DNA of 64,000 nt from Tilletiaria anomala UBC 951. Lineage: Eukaryota > Basidiomycota > Exobasidiomycetes > Georgefischeriales > Tilletiariaceae. The translations under genes were made by a program, and so were the position numbers. The DNA lies in assembly GCF_000711695.1 (NCBI RefSeq), contig NW_013546968.1, positions 1 through 64,000 of the forward strand, read 5' to 3'. Every line of letters starts with the position of its first letter. The first letter of the stretch is position 1. A model generated the notes under the pieces. The model searched no databases, had not been told where the DNA came from, and worked only from the letters and a program-made list of their open reading frames with translations. This document shows positions 10,531-21,674 of the stretch, one piece after another.

Positions 10531-12055
10531 ATGGCCGCCGGACCAACATGGGACGACATCTTTGCGGCCGTGAAGAGCGGTACGTCGTGGCTAGCTGGCC
10601 CAATGCCTGCTAGCGTTAGTCTTGGATTACCATCAGTATTTGTGCGAGAGTCTGACATGCGCCCTCATATCGCATTTTGTATCTGCTTGAATCCTGATGC
10701 CTTCTGCTGGTTTCCAAAGATCCACCATCGCCAAGGGAAAGCAAGGTGCCTGGATGGTACAAGGATGACCAGAACGTCGCGGACTTCGGCCCGGCGCCAC
10801 TCGACGACGACGTGCGGATACTGGAGTGCCCGGACTGTTCAAAAACGGTGCTGCAAGAGGCTTTTAGCTTCCATCAGAGTACGTAGATGCTCGTGTCACT
10901 GGTTCCATCGGTCAGATTGCTGACACGGTACTTAACACGCGCAGAGAACTGTCAGTTGATTCGTGATATCAGAGAGGGAGTGGTGCCCGTGTCCGTGCTG
11001 GACCCTGTCCTCAAGCAGTCCACAATAGGTATGTGCTCCCTTCCTCCTGAATGCCCACTCTCTTTCAAGCGGGGCATACAAGCTCACACGACCGTGAACC
11101 GCCTACTCTGCACTGAAAAGTGCTGGATGGCAGCGATGAAGACGAAGATGATGAACCGCTATTTGGCAGTGGTGCAAAACGCAGATTCTCGCAACTAGAC
11201 GACCGCGAGGCAAAACGCAATGCGAAAAAGCAGAAGCTGAAGAAGAAGGGCCGTGGCTATAGAGGTAGGCGGTTGTATAGCAGACTGCCTTCTGCACACA
11301 GGGACTGACGTATGAGAACCGACTTTTGCTCTCTCTCTCAATCCGCAGGCCCACTTGATGTTGACAGGCAGTGTGGCGTGATATCCGAGAAAGGCCCGTG
11401 TCTGCGCTCTCTAACGTGCAAGTCGCATAGCATGGGCGCGAAGCGCTCGGTGGAGGGGCGATCGCGTCCCTATGACGAGCTGCTGTTCGAGTGGCAGAAG
11501 GCGACCAACCCGGCTTTTGTCGCCAAGCTCGAGGAGAAGGAGCGCGCCGCGGCTGAAGCCGCTGAACAGAAGAAGCTAAAGCTGGAGCAAAAGGCGGCAA
11601 CCAAGAAGCAGAAGAAGGCCAGCGCTGCAGCCGCAGCCGCTGCTGCTGCTGGTGCCGCAGTTGCCGCAGCGGGGGGCGACGCAGCGGCGATTGCCGCAGC
11701 CGAGAAGGCAGCAGCTAAGGAAGCTTCGTCCGGCGGGAGTGACAAGACGAGTGCGGCCGCAGTCGCTGCAGCAGCCGCTGCAGCCGCCGCGGACGACCCT
11801 GATGCGGACATGTACACGCAGGGCGCCGGCGATTCGGACGTCGAGCACGAGCTGCATGTGATCCTTGAGGCGCTGCGGCGCGCCAACGCGCAGCCGCGCA
11901 TGTCCTGCGCGCCGTTAGCGCAGCGGAGCCAATCCAGCACGTTCTCCGCGCGATCGCACTGTCTCATGCAGTATCGCTCGCTGATTCAGAATGCTCTGCG
12001 CGGGCATAGCGCCAGCGTAGTCGCTGACCGCAGCACCGTGCTCGCACGGCGGTAG
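10531..12055 (+). CDS. SGF73: SAGA-associated factor 73 (ataxin-7 homologue)
   Basis: Five exons: 10531-10579, 10720-10878, 10945-11028, 11121-11264, 11349-12055; 380 aa. Sgf73 anchors the deubiquitinating module to the SAGA coactivator and acts on histone H2B in the nucleus. An N-terminal zinc motif is visible as C53, C56, H68 and C72 (ECPDC...HQKNC). The SCA7 domain starts at residue 146 ([10 protein letters not shown]) with C154, C163, C169 and H172, spaced 8, 5 and 2 as in the family. It is followed by the conserved [11 protein letters not shown] stretch. The remainder is a Lys/Glu-rich helix with poly-Ala, then a short C-terminal part. The start ATG sits in a good context (CAGACATGG). 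Introns 1 and 3 use AAG acceptors, less usual than CAG/TAG, but reading phase and motifs agree. Confidence 0.9.
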
Positions 12056-12642
12056 GCTCGCATCTCGCTACTCCACATCACTTTCGTGTACCTCGCTCAT
12101 TTCCCAGTACCCACTTGCAACTATATCACACCTGTATTATGTCAGCAGCATATTCGATACCATATCTCCACAGCATGAGACGAAAGGCAGGACGATCGCT
12201 CCCACAAACACAGTCCTGATTTCTTTTCTTTCTGATTGAATGCAATGCTTGCGAGATACATTTGTTAAGAAGCGTAATGGGCCGCTCCAGCGTGCGCCTG
12301 AACGCTTTTCGGGATGACAGGTTGGTGATCGGAATGGAATGCTGATGTGGAATAGGAGTGATGATTAGGGACGATTGCTGCGCTCTCGATTTCTCTTTTG
12401 TGATATGATTTGATTTCACCTGTTGTTCCGAATAGCACCGCTTTGCGGATTCGTTCATGCATTTGAACATTTTTTTCGATTATCCGAGTGGGAGAATGTG
12501 AAGAGAAGTGGTGATGCGAACGTGTATCTTGTGCTCTGCTTGCGAGCATATGCAAATTGTTGCCGAGTCGAAAAGCCATTTCGACACATACCTAGCAGGC
12601 AGCCTCCGCTCGTCTGCCTCTGAAGATGGTTACGCGCACGCA
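12056..12642. other. intergenic between convergent genes
   Basis: AT-richer spacer between the 3' ends of SGF73 and the Ecl1-like gene. Likely 3' UTRs and terminators; no gene seen. Confidence 0.45.
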
Positions 12643-14982
12643 TCAAGCGTCATCGTGCCCGTAGTCAGGCAAGACCTGCTCGCAGATCGCCTCGTGCACC
12701 AAGCCGCCGGCGCCAAAGCCACGCGAGAGACGCGCGTTGAAGCGCTTGCCCTGCCGCCCGCGCGTCCGCTCCTCCTCTTCTTCGTCGTTCTGATTCTGGT
12801 CATTATCGTCATCGGCGCCAAACAGGGCGTCGCTGGGCGCTTCACTGTCCAGGCCGAGTGGGACAGCTGCGCTGGGTAGGCCGCGATCGCTGCCCCGTGA
12901 TGCAATGCTTCCTGCTGCTGCTGCGGCGTCGGACGCTGCTCGCGAGCGCCGGCGGTCGCCGCGCCTGGGTGGACTGGGACTGCGTCGACAAGAAGAAGAG
13001 CGAGGACCGCGCGCTTTAGACCGTCCTCGCGGGTCGCCTTGCGCTGCTTCTACAACCGCCACTGCCGCAGCCGCCGCTGCTTCTTGCGCCCGCTGCATGC
13101 CTGACAAGTCGCGTAAGGGAGAAGGAAGCTCGACTGGCGCAGTTCCAATGCTTCGGCCGGTGCTGCCGGCGCTAGCAGACGACGCGCTGTTGTGCTTCGT
13201 CAGCCCCCGCACCGTGGTCGGCACCAAGGCAAGTGACGGTTGCTGCTGGAACGAGTCAACGTCGCAGCCGCCGCTCGAGGTCGATGTCAGCAGGATGACC
13301 GAAGCCATGGAGGGGGAGACTTGCAGCGGTACGGTTGCAGCATGCGCCACGGTCGGTCGCCGGGGTGTCAACCCGGTGGAACGCGACGACCTCGACGACA
13401 GGACTGAGTCGGATGACATACGACTGTGCCAGCTTGCGCGCCCTGCGGGTGATTCATGGCGTATGGTGACGGCAGTGGTGGTGACGGTGGCTGCTGTGAT
13501 GTTCGAGGCAGATGTCGATGGCTGCGCCGTGGCAGGTCCAGCGCTCCGGGAACCCCGGTCGGTGTTAGGGAGAGTGACCGTCTGCGACAGAGGCGAGCGA
13601 CGGTGCGCGGGAAACCCCGGCTGCTCGAGCTCGAATCCGGAGGAGCCAGGCGAAAGATCGCCGCCGGATAGGTCAAGGTCAGAGGTGTCCGAGCCGCTGC
13701 CATTAGGTGTGACTGGCTTGCTCTTCCTGCCGTATGTATTGCAGCTGTCGCTGTTGCTGGCACCGAGAGCATTAGCAGGTGACTTTGCGCCGATATGCGT
13801 CCTTCCACCTGTGCTGACTTTGTTAATCGCTGCAAGCACCGGGCTGGAGAAGAGGATGGGCGCAGGCACGTTTGTACTGCTTGGCCGCCGTGTGTAGCGC
13901 ATAAAGCTAGCCAGCGTCGAGGGCGTCGGCATTGTCTCTGCCAGCTGTCGCTGTTGCAGTTGCTGTTGCTGTGTATGCTGACGGCCAGCATGGGGTAACT
14001 TTTGCATGCCCTTCATCTCTGCATGCAGCGAGGGAGGAAGCATGAGTGCGGACGGCTCGCCCATGGCATGCGCATGTGGTGCACTCGAAGCCCACAGGTT
14101 GGGCGACGGTGTTGCCGGGTCTGGAGATTCTTCCTCTGACAACGAGGACCGACTCGAAGACGATGAGCTTGAACGGTGCTGTCGGGACTGTGTTGAATGA
14201 TGCTGATGCTGATTCTGTTGCTGCTGCTGTGGAGATATAAGACAAGGCCTCGCAAATGGATAGGCCCACCTTGCCATGCTTTGCTTCGATGGTTGCCGGC
14301 CCGAGCGCGGGAGTACATGCGTTGATGAGCCGGAGATGGATGCAGAGCGGGACATGAATGTGGGCGAAAGCGGGGCTGAAGTGTCTGCGCTGGCGAGATT
14401 GTGGTGGCTTGTACGTACCATTGGTGATCCGAGCGTACCTGCGGCAGTCAATGGAAGTGCAGTGTAGCGCAGTGTATCGAGCTGGTCCACCCCGTTGGTC
14501 GACAAACCCCAGCTCGTGTCAAGTCCCAAAAGGGTGGAGCCCCCACTCGACGATGAGGGATTGACAGCGGTCCCTGGAATCGGAGCGAAAGCCGACGGTG
14601 ACACGCTCGTCGACGAGATGTGCCCTGCTAATGTGAGGGCATCGTGAGCGAGATTCTGAGAGGCGAGTTCATCCTGATGCCTGCAGACCTGAGAGCAGTA
14701 CAGGCTGCCTGCCGTCTTGACTGGGTTGGAGCAAACGCTGCAGAGCTCGTCATCAAGCCAGGTCGCTCCTTGTGCAGTCGAGGTGCCATCTTTGTACTGA
14801 TCGTGCGTCTGTGAAGCGACTGAGTCAATGGAGGATGATCGATTTCGTAGTTTGACTGCGCGCTGTAAGCGGCACTGCTGCTTGCTTTGTTGTAGTCTCT
14901 GTTTTGCGCTGGCGAGTGGCGGAGCGACAAGGCCATCATCCCAGCTGCCCGCGGCGTGCACCACTGCAGTCGCCGCGGCCAT
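12643..14982 (-). CDS. long low-complexity protein with an Ecl1-type (life-span regulatory factor) zinc motif
   Basis: One uninterrupted frame of 779 aa from ATG at 14982. Residues 77-101 read DDELCSVC...GSLYCSQVC, with Cys81, Cys84, Cys96 and Cys100. This matches the zinc-binding motif of the fungal Ecl1/2/3 family (life-span regulatory factor), small nuclear proteins of about 80 aa in fission yeast that extend chronological life span. Here the motif is embedded in a ten-fold larger protein with Ser-rich, Gln/His-rich and acidic segments and many short Ser/Pro motifs that could be phosphorylated. The C-terminus has a poly-Ala stretch, an Arg/Ser-rich block and an acidic cluster (DNDQNQNDEEEEE). 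The motif match is strong; the function here is inferred and likely regulatory or nuclear. Confidence 0.7.
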   Translation of the reverse strand: MAAATAVVHAAGSWDDGLVAPPLASAKQRLQQSKQQCRLQRAVKLRNRSSSIDSVASQTHDQYKDGTSTAQGATWLDDELCSVCSNPVKTAGSLYCSQVCRHQDELASQNLAHDALTLAGHISSTSVSPSAFAPIPGTAVNPSSSSGGSTLLGLDTSWGLSTNGVDQLDTLRYTALPLTAAGTLGSPMVRTSHHNLASADTSAPLSPTFMSRSASISGSSTHVLPRSGRQPSKQSMARWAYPFARPCLISPQQQQQNQHQHHSTQSRQHRSSSSSSSRSSLSEEESPDPATPSPNLWASSAPHAHAMGEPSALMLPPSLHAEMKGMQKLPHAGRQHTQQQQLQQRQLAETMPTPSTLASFMRYTRRPSSTNVPAPILFSSPVLAAINKVSTGGRTHIGAKSPANALGASNSDSCNTYGRKSKPVTPNGSGSDTSDLDLSGGDLSPGSSGFELEQPGFPAHRRSPLSQTVTLPNTDRGSRSAGPATAQPSTSASNITAATVTTTAVTIRHESPAGRASWHSRMSSDSVLSSRSSRSTGLTPRRPTVAHAATVPLQVSPSMASVILLTSTSSGGCDVDSFQQQPSLALVPTTVRGLTKHNSASSASAGSTGRSIGTAPVELPSPLRDLSGMQRAQEAAAAAAVAVVEAAQGDPRGRSKARGPRSSSCRRSPSPPRRGDRRRSRAASDAAAAAGSIASRGSDRGLPSAAVPLGLDSEAPSDALFGADDDNDQNQNDEEEEERTRGRQGKRFNARLSRGFGAGGLVHEAICEQVLPDYGHDDA

Positions 14983-17900
14983 GGCGGGAACCAGGGGAAT
15001 TGAGGAGGGGGTCGAGGATCACGGTTGCGTCGCTGGCGGGAATGCCATGTGCCGTCGAGCGCAGCGTGCTGTTGGAACGATGGACGTGAGAGAAGAAGAA
15101 CAAGGAGGGGTGAGGAGAACTGATGGGAAGAGAACGTGGAAGAGGAAGAAGAAATGGTCGATGGCTACTTGACCACCTCTTAGTTAACCCCAGGTGGGAG
15201 TGTTCGTTATGGCCGTGGTCCGTGTTCTGTACAATATACAACAAGGGGAGGAGTCATTGGCAATCTTGTCCCATCACACTGCGCCCGTGCCAGATCTTCG
15301 CGGCTGTTGAAGCTCATCTGATCGCTGCACAAAAGGGCACAAGCAGAGTACATTATTATCGTTGTTATAATCTTTTTGGCCATGGAAGCTTGTATGTGCT
15401 CAGCAGCAGCAACAGCAGGAGGCACTGAGTCAGCAGACAGTTGATAGCCCACAAGATCAGTGTCTCTCCCCAGTCTCCATATCTCCTCTCCTCCCTGTGG
15501 CCTGTGCCGTCCCTGCAAAAAGAGGGTCCCTTAATCGCGTCTTCTTCATCCAACCAGAGGAGTCTCTAGGGTGGCCGCGGCGCACGCCACTCTGCGCCAC
15601 GTCATGCCACGCCACAGTGCCGGCCTGTGCCGTCTATGCCTAACCCTGAGCCCTTAATTGCGCAAAGCAGCAGATTCATCGTCAGAAGGAAGATGACGAG
15701 AGTGCATCGCGGCCAAACGCCAAAAATTACGACAGAGGGTCGTGGGCAACAAGCAAGAGCCAAGCATAACCGGCGGGGTGCCGCGGACCGCCTATCCGGC
15801 TTCAGGAAATACGGCGGGCACACCGAAAGTCATTCCCGCCGATGCGCGGCTGTGCCCACTGCAGAGCTGCGTCACTATGACCCTCACCTTGCCTCCGCCC
15901 TCTATCAATCACATCAATTGTGGGCGTCCCCTTTCAACATGCTGATGATGCATGCACGCCACTGCGCAAGTGTGTGATGTCTGGTGTGATGATCTCTTTC
16001 GGTGCAAACTGCAAGAGGCGCAGCCAAGAAAGCACGTTCTTTTCACCTGGTCGTATGGCCTTTGTGTAGAACGAGCAACGAAATTACGAAAGACCCCAAA
16101 AATGATCGAAAGAGGAGACTACACAGGGAGTTTCCTTGCAGTTCGTTGCAGTTCCCTGCAGTTCCGAAGGCACCCACCAACGTATCTGCCATGTGGCGCC
16201 CTTTTCTACGTGCTTCTGGCTGCAGAACGTTCGCAAAGTTGCGGGCTCTCGCCTCGGAGCCTTTTTGAGATTTGTCCCTCTCCAATCTCCATATCTTTCT
16301 TCCATGCGTGCAAACAACGAAAGCTTATTTCTCTGTCCAAGCCGCCAGCGAGCGAATCCCTGTGTGTCCTTTGTGCTGCCTGCATGGTCGCATCTTCATT
16401 GCAAGTGATGGAAGTATGGGACCGATGAAGAGCAAATATAAGGCGTCGATAGCGCGATCTTTTGCCGACTTGCCTTAGCTTGCAACACAAAGGTGCGTGC
16501 AGCAGAGCAGAAGGGAACAAAGAAATATGCGCACTGCACAGCACAGCACAAAAAGAACGAAATGGGAGCCGACGAATACAAGTGTCAGATTGCGAATACG
16601 GACGGCCCAAGCTTCTGTTCTTTTTGAAATTCAAGCGAGGGTCTACTCGATCGTCACACTGCTTTTTGCACTCTTAAGTCAGATTCAGGGAGGGAGACGA
16701 TGAAACACGCTGAGACATACCTGCCACAATAAAGGCATACATGCACAAAGGTACAATCGACCACCATATTTGCAGTCGGCAACTAGTTGCCAGACGTTCA
16801 TCACGAAGACGAAGATATGGCAAAAGGGGACGGCCTATACGATGGAAGATGGATGAGGTAGAATTTGAATTGCGCAATGGATAGAAGGGACCGGATGGAC
16901 CATGGTCAGCATGCCAGCTGGAAGCGCCGAGCTTCGGCAAGTTCCTTTCGTTTTCTTGAACGAGCGCAAGTGGGTTCTGCCCAGCATTTCCGTACTACAC
17001 AAGTTGTGCTGCCCTTCCTCAGTACCCTCGCTCGGATCTGCCGGACTATAATGTTTCTCCCGGCGAGGCAGTGCGTCCAGCGTAGCAAGGCACATAGCGA
17101 CCAATCCCTGCCATTTTGAGTGCTTGCGGTGGCAAGAATCACGAGCTTCTCCACGTCCACTCGGTACATAGGTATGTACAGCAAAGACTCCTTGGAATCG
17201 ATAGGCACGCTCTCTCCCAGAAGTCCTCGTGTGTCGGTGTCTGAGTTCTGGTAGGGAGCTCACTTCGGTACCTCGACCCTTGAACTTATGTTAAATGCTA
17301 GGCTCAGGCGGGCCGTCTGCTGGGTCTGTCTGAGCGGAGAGGCAAACACAAATAGTACACACGATAAGTGAAGCCATTCAGCGGTGCGTCCCGCTCCGTA
17401 TAATAAGATATCAGATGGCCTGGCAGCTTCCATACGATAGCCACTGCGTCATAGACGCTCTGTGTATCACATCAACTTCCACATCAGATATTTGCAAACA
17501 TCCAGACCGACCCCTGTTGGGTTGATGTAGTCGTAATCGATTACCCATACTATGTACACACCTACTGTGATGAGCAGGAATTTGACTGTCCTTGTAGCAA
17601 TTGACCTTTATCGGACAACCGGTCAGTCGCCATCTTTACTGATCCTTCTATACCTGCTCGTCAGTCCAGCCACGGGTTGCCTCATCAGCCCGGTTGAGCT
17701 CAGCATCTGGGCTGTATGGCGTGATATCCAGAAGTCGTGACTTGGGCACTGATGTCGCTGTTCACAGATTCTCTGATCAAAGAATGGATACTGAATGATT
17801 GGATCGCTCGGTCAGACTGCCGACCACGCCGGCGTTCGGCAGCTCGAAAGTCTCCTACCTATGTGGCTACCATGCAATTTGTGACACATGCTCTGCTTCG

Positions 17901-18508
17901 AATGCTTGGAACACACGCAGGATTTGCTTTTCATCACACAAAATTAAGATTGATTATTACTCTTTGATGCTAGCATTAGCAGCGAGATTATGTAGACCCA
18001 CAGCAGCGGAAACTTGCACGCACATGAAAGTCATTTCTTAGTGCTGCGAAAGACTCTCTTAGCACCTTGCAACTGCAATATACTTCAGTTCAGTTCCTTT
18101 CAATGTCCCGGCACCAATAAGCACTCTCGGAGATGTAACTAGAGTCTGACCCGTAGGATATGAAGTATAGGATCAAACAGGGGAGTAATCGGACAAGCGG
18201 CGCGCTTTAGCAGACTCTGCTTAATTTCGATCGTGCTTAGGTTACAGTAAGGGCATGTTTGCGAGTGCACACCCCTTGATGGAAGAGAGAGAAGGCATGA
18301 CAGATCGAGAAGCATATACGTGGTACCACTAAGCCGAATGACGACTAAGGGCCTACCCGCCCGACGCTCTCCTTCAAAATGCGTGCGTGCTGAAGTGACG
18401 AGTCGAGAACTAGAAATGGTGGAGAACGTGCCCTCATTCTACGCCTGCGGTCCGCTCCTCTCGCTATGCGTTCATTGTCAAGATAGAGAAAGGTAGCGAC
18501 TTTGCGAT
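14983..18508. other. gene-poor gap of 3.5 kb
   Basis: No conserved protein was recognised in any frame and no tRNA, snRNA or transposon signature. The longest open frames (for example 15952-16428 plus and 16835-17263 minus) look random in composition. Sequence is AT-richer than the flanks, especially from 17.3 to 18.4 kb. Two features stand out: a weak direct duplication near 15508-15540 and 15626-15660, and three close copies of a GCAGTTC unit at about 16138-16164. Confidence 0.45.
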
Positions 18509-19034
18509 TTACTCGCGTGGACCACCACGGCCGACGCCACCGGCGTAGCGGGGACGGAACTCGCCCGAGGGCGCACTGTCCTTCTTGTCGCCAGCGTCAC
18601 GGCGGCGGTACTCGCCACGGTCCTCCCCGCCAAAATCGCGGCGCGGGGGAACGTAAGCGCCGGAGCTCGGAGCTTCGCGTTGAGGGCGAGCAGGGCGTTT
18701 GTGGGTAGCCGGGACAATTTCGGCGGGAAGGTGAAGGTACTCCCGGAGGTAGTTAAGGCCCTACAAACGCAGGAGGAATCGTCAGATATGAAAACCTAAA
18801 ACGGTGGCCAGCATGATAACTCACCTCCTCAGTAAGCGTGTAAAAGTACCACTGCCAGCTGAACTGAGTTTTGACGAAGCCCTTGGAAGTCAGCGACTGG
18901 CAAGCCTTGACGACCTCAAGGTTGGGAATATCGAGCTCTGGGTGCTTGATCTCGAAGTTCTTGGGGGCAACCATGACGCCCTCCTTGAACAAGGAGCTGT
19001 AAATAAGCTTGCGGTTCTCCTTTGAGATAATCAT
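18509..19034 (-). CDS. RPS10: 40S ribosomal protein eS10
   Basis: Two exons on the minus strand, 19034-18825 and 18760-18509; 153 aa. The first 70 residues (MIISKENRKLIY..., KHPELDIPNLEVVKACQSL, FSWQWYFYTLT) and the continuation after the intron (LNYLREYLHLP, IVPAT) are the conserved eS10 winged-helix core. The tail is Arg/Gly/Pro-rich (PPRRDFGGED, GGVGRGGPRE), as in other eukaryotes. It sits near the mRNA entry side of the 40S head. The intron has a GTGAGT donor and TTTGTAG acceptor. A pyrimidine-rich TTCCTTAG just upstream of the start suggests another intron in the 5' UTR. The gene is divergent from RPS30. Confidence 0.96.
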
Positions 19035-19843
19035 CTTGGCAATAGTAGGAGCTAAGGAAGAACAATTTAAGACGTCAGTCTTGAATGCTTCTTGACCAAA
19101 TTGAGCGCCCTCTGAATCAAAGAAAAATACGAGGACGAAGCACGACATGTATATGTCCTCCATCCTTCGTCAAGAACTGCGGAAAGCCCTGATGAGTGGC
19201 CGCAGCAGCGATGCCGCGCATGATTTAGCGATCTACTCCTCCCGCAATGACCATCCCCCTTTGCGCCTTCTTGCATGTCCATTCGAGGCACCTAATGCCC
19301 ACTGCATCCTTTATCGAGATCCTGGTGCAAAAAGACCCTGGCCATGCGCTCGAATCTTGGCGTACCATCTAGCCTTCGGACAGCGATGTTCCTTCCCATG
19401 CTTTGCCGAATGCTTTGAGCCACGAATCCATCCCCTGCTTTTTCGCTCGCCCCGTTTTCTTCAATCTTCTAGTTCTGCAGCCAAATACACACCTTGTCTG
19501 ACCGATTGTCCGATGAATGAACCTGGCGAAAACAGCAGGAACCGATGAAAGGTAGCGAAGAACAAGTGACTTGAAGCCGTGGTTACCGTGCTGCTGGCAC
19601 ACACCTACGAGGCGGCGCGGAGCCATCCGCAGCGCTTTTCATTCAGCCACATTCACCACCACCCACACACTTTTTGTGTGACCCGCCTTTCCGCCGCCCG
19701 CGAGCCTGCCATTGCCTGGCCACAGCATCTCTCTCCGTGTGCGTCCACTGAGTCTCGCTACACAGCTTGCTTGCATTTGACATACTTCACCTTCAATGCT
19801 ACCATTGGCCCTATTGTAACCCTCAATCACCAAATTCGCCAAG
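19035..19843. promoter_or_regulatory. shared divergent promoter region of RPS10 and RPS30
   Basis: The 809 bp between the two start codons must carry promoters and leaders of both ribosomal protein genes. No TATA box was seen. The RPS10 side appears to hold a 5' UTR intron acceptor about 15 bp before the start. The RPS30 side is CT-rich with short CACCACCC-type tracts. No other gene was found here. Confidence 0.5.
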
Positions 19844-20740
19844 ATGGGTAAGGTTCACGGATCCCTCGCTCGTGCCGGTAAGGTCAGTAGTTGCAGCTTA
19901 CTCGAAGAAACGATGTTGCTGGATGATGAGCCGACCGCTGACGATGACTATTGCTCTTGTCGCCATTGATTTATGATATCTACGTCAACAGGTCAAAGGC
20001 CAGACGCCTAAAGTCGAGAAGCAAGAAAAGGTGTGTCATTCTTGAAAATTGGGTTTAAACTAAACTCAAGCTGATGCATTATTTTCACCATGATGCAGCG
20101 CAAGCAATCAAAGGGCAGAGCGCACAAGCGTGTCCTCTACAACAGGCGGTAAGTCTTGCACAACCCACCTTCTGCCTTCGCGCGCAATTGAGATCGCAGC
20201 TGCAAGATTAATGTGTCACGGGAATGGATCACCATGGGCAATAGGACGAGATGGTTTGAAACTGGCTTGGATGCTATGCAGGAGCGGGAAGTGCCCCCAA
20301 AGCTACTGCGCACAGCGTTCAAGTCGATGACGGATCATGATCGGAGTACGATGGAATCTGGGCACGGGCTTGCATATGAGTGCTTTGCGGATGGGCCGCA
20401 TCTGCATTCACACTCATCGCTGCAGTGCTTTCGCATTGCACCTTGAATAGTTAAGTGTAAGCGGAAATGCAAGTAGAAGTATGTGCCCGTTTTGCAGTCA
20501 CATCATATCAGCCCATGTGCTGGGGTGATGGCAGGGAAATGAGCACATGATGGTTGGACAGTGCGCGTCGGATTCATGCACCCATTCATGTGCTGGGATT
20601 CCATCTGTTGCTCCTTACCTACAGATAACAACGCACATACCTAGATGCGCTTGCTGACTGCGCTTGACCTTGACTTTTACAGATTCGTCAACGTTCAGCT
20701 TGGACCTGGCGGCAAGCGGAGGATGAACCCGAACACATAA
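19844..20740 (+). CDS. RPS30: 40S ribosomal protein eS30
   Basis: Four exons: 19844-19882, 19992-20030, 20099-20148, 20683-20740; 61 aa. The protein reads [20 protein letters not shown] and continues with the basic KGRAHKRVLYNRR and FVNVQLGPGGKRR segments, which align throughout with eS30. It lacks the N-terminal ubiquitin-like FUBI domain found in animals, as is normal for fungi. All junctions are canonical (GTCAGT, GTGTGT, GTAAGT donors; CAG acceptors) and phases agree. The third intron is 534 nt, far longer than the others in this gene (109 and 68 nt). Confidence 0.96.
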
Positions 20741-21674
20741 GGGTGAGACGCCAGTTCGGGCAGGCACAGGGCAAGCAGGATATTGGAAATGCTCTTTATC
20801 CACCCGCATATTTTGCGTATCAAAGAGCAGCAGATGAAAGAATGATTTCATCTGTATATGACATGCGCCGCGACGTCCAAGCGGTCCTCATCAAGTGGCT
20901 CGCTTCACAGTCGTCAGCTCAGAATCCATCACCTTGGTTTGCTCTTGCAAGTCCCCCCTCAACGACATCGCTTCTCACAACACAAAGCCGTTTGTGTTGG
21001 TGTACATGTATTCGTTTCAATTGCATCTCTAAGCTCCACCCTTAAAGCATGCTGTTTGTGTTCGAAGCCGCAAACAAGCCCCGCTTGGATCGCCCCGGAT
21101 GTTGTTTGTCATAGTTCGTGACATCTCTCAAAACAATGTTCTAGCATGTTCACAGTAGATCATTCCAGTGGTGACGTGGATACTTTACAACCAATATCGA
21201 GGATGCAAGCAACTATGGAAGGATGCGGTGAAATGAACAAAGCCCATTAAGGTGGCGCTGTGCATCGCCACTGAAGAAATGAAGCAAACTGGCGCCTTTG
21301 ACGAAGAACATTCCTATCGGTGTGCGCTGCGCGAGACTGCAAGGTGAACCCAAAGAGAGCAATGTCATGGAGGACGATGGGTAGGCGGGTGGTGGAAACG
21401 AAATGAATTCACACGGAAAAAAGCCTGGCGAGCGTGACGTTGACCGAAGAGCGGAAAGATAGTCCGTTGCTGTTGTTGAGGGATGGAGTGGAAGGTTTGG
21501 AAGATTTGCTGCACGTAGGTGTAATACAGTCGAGGCCGGCTTTGGGAAGGATTGAATGAGAGGGTTGACATGACGACGATGGCGATGATGATGTTGAGAA
21601 CAGGCTGACACGGTAGCTTCTATACTGCAAAGGTCGGCGGGCTGCAATGTACTAACTGCCGCACGGCGATGCTC
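20741..21674. other. intergenic between convergent genes
   Basis: About 930 bp between the RPS30 stop and the 3' end of the next minus-strand gene. No coding frame of note; presumed 3' UTRs. Confidence 0.45.

Noticed and set aside
15952-17263. Open frames of 140-158 codons in the gene-poor island
   Set aside because: No conserved segment, no consistent codon bias, and splice sites do not link them into a longer protein.
14983-18508. Retroelement or DNA transposon in the gene-poor island
   Set aside because: No reverse transcriptase, integrase or transposase motif and no terminal repeats could be seen.
19883-19991. Box C-like TGATGA and D-like CTGA in RPS30 intron 1
   Set aside because: They are only 8 bases apart and there is no second D box or terminal stem, so it does not form a box C/D snoRNA.
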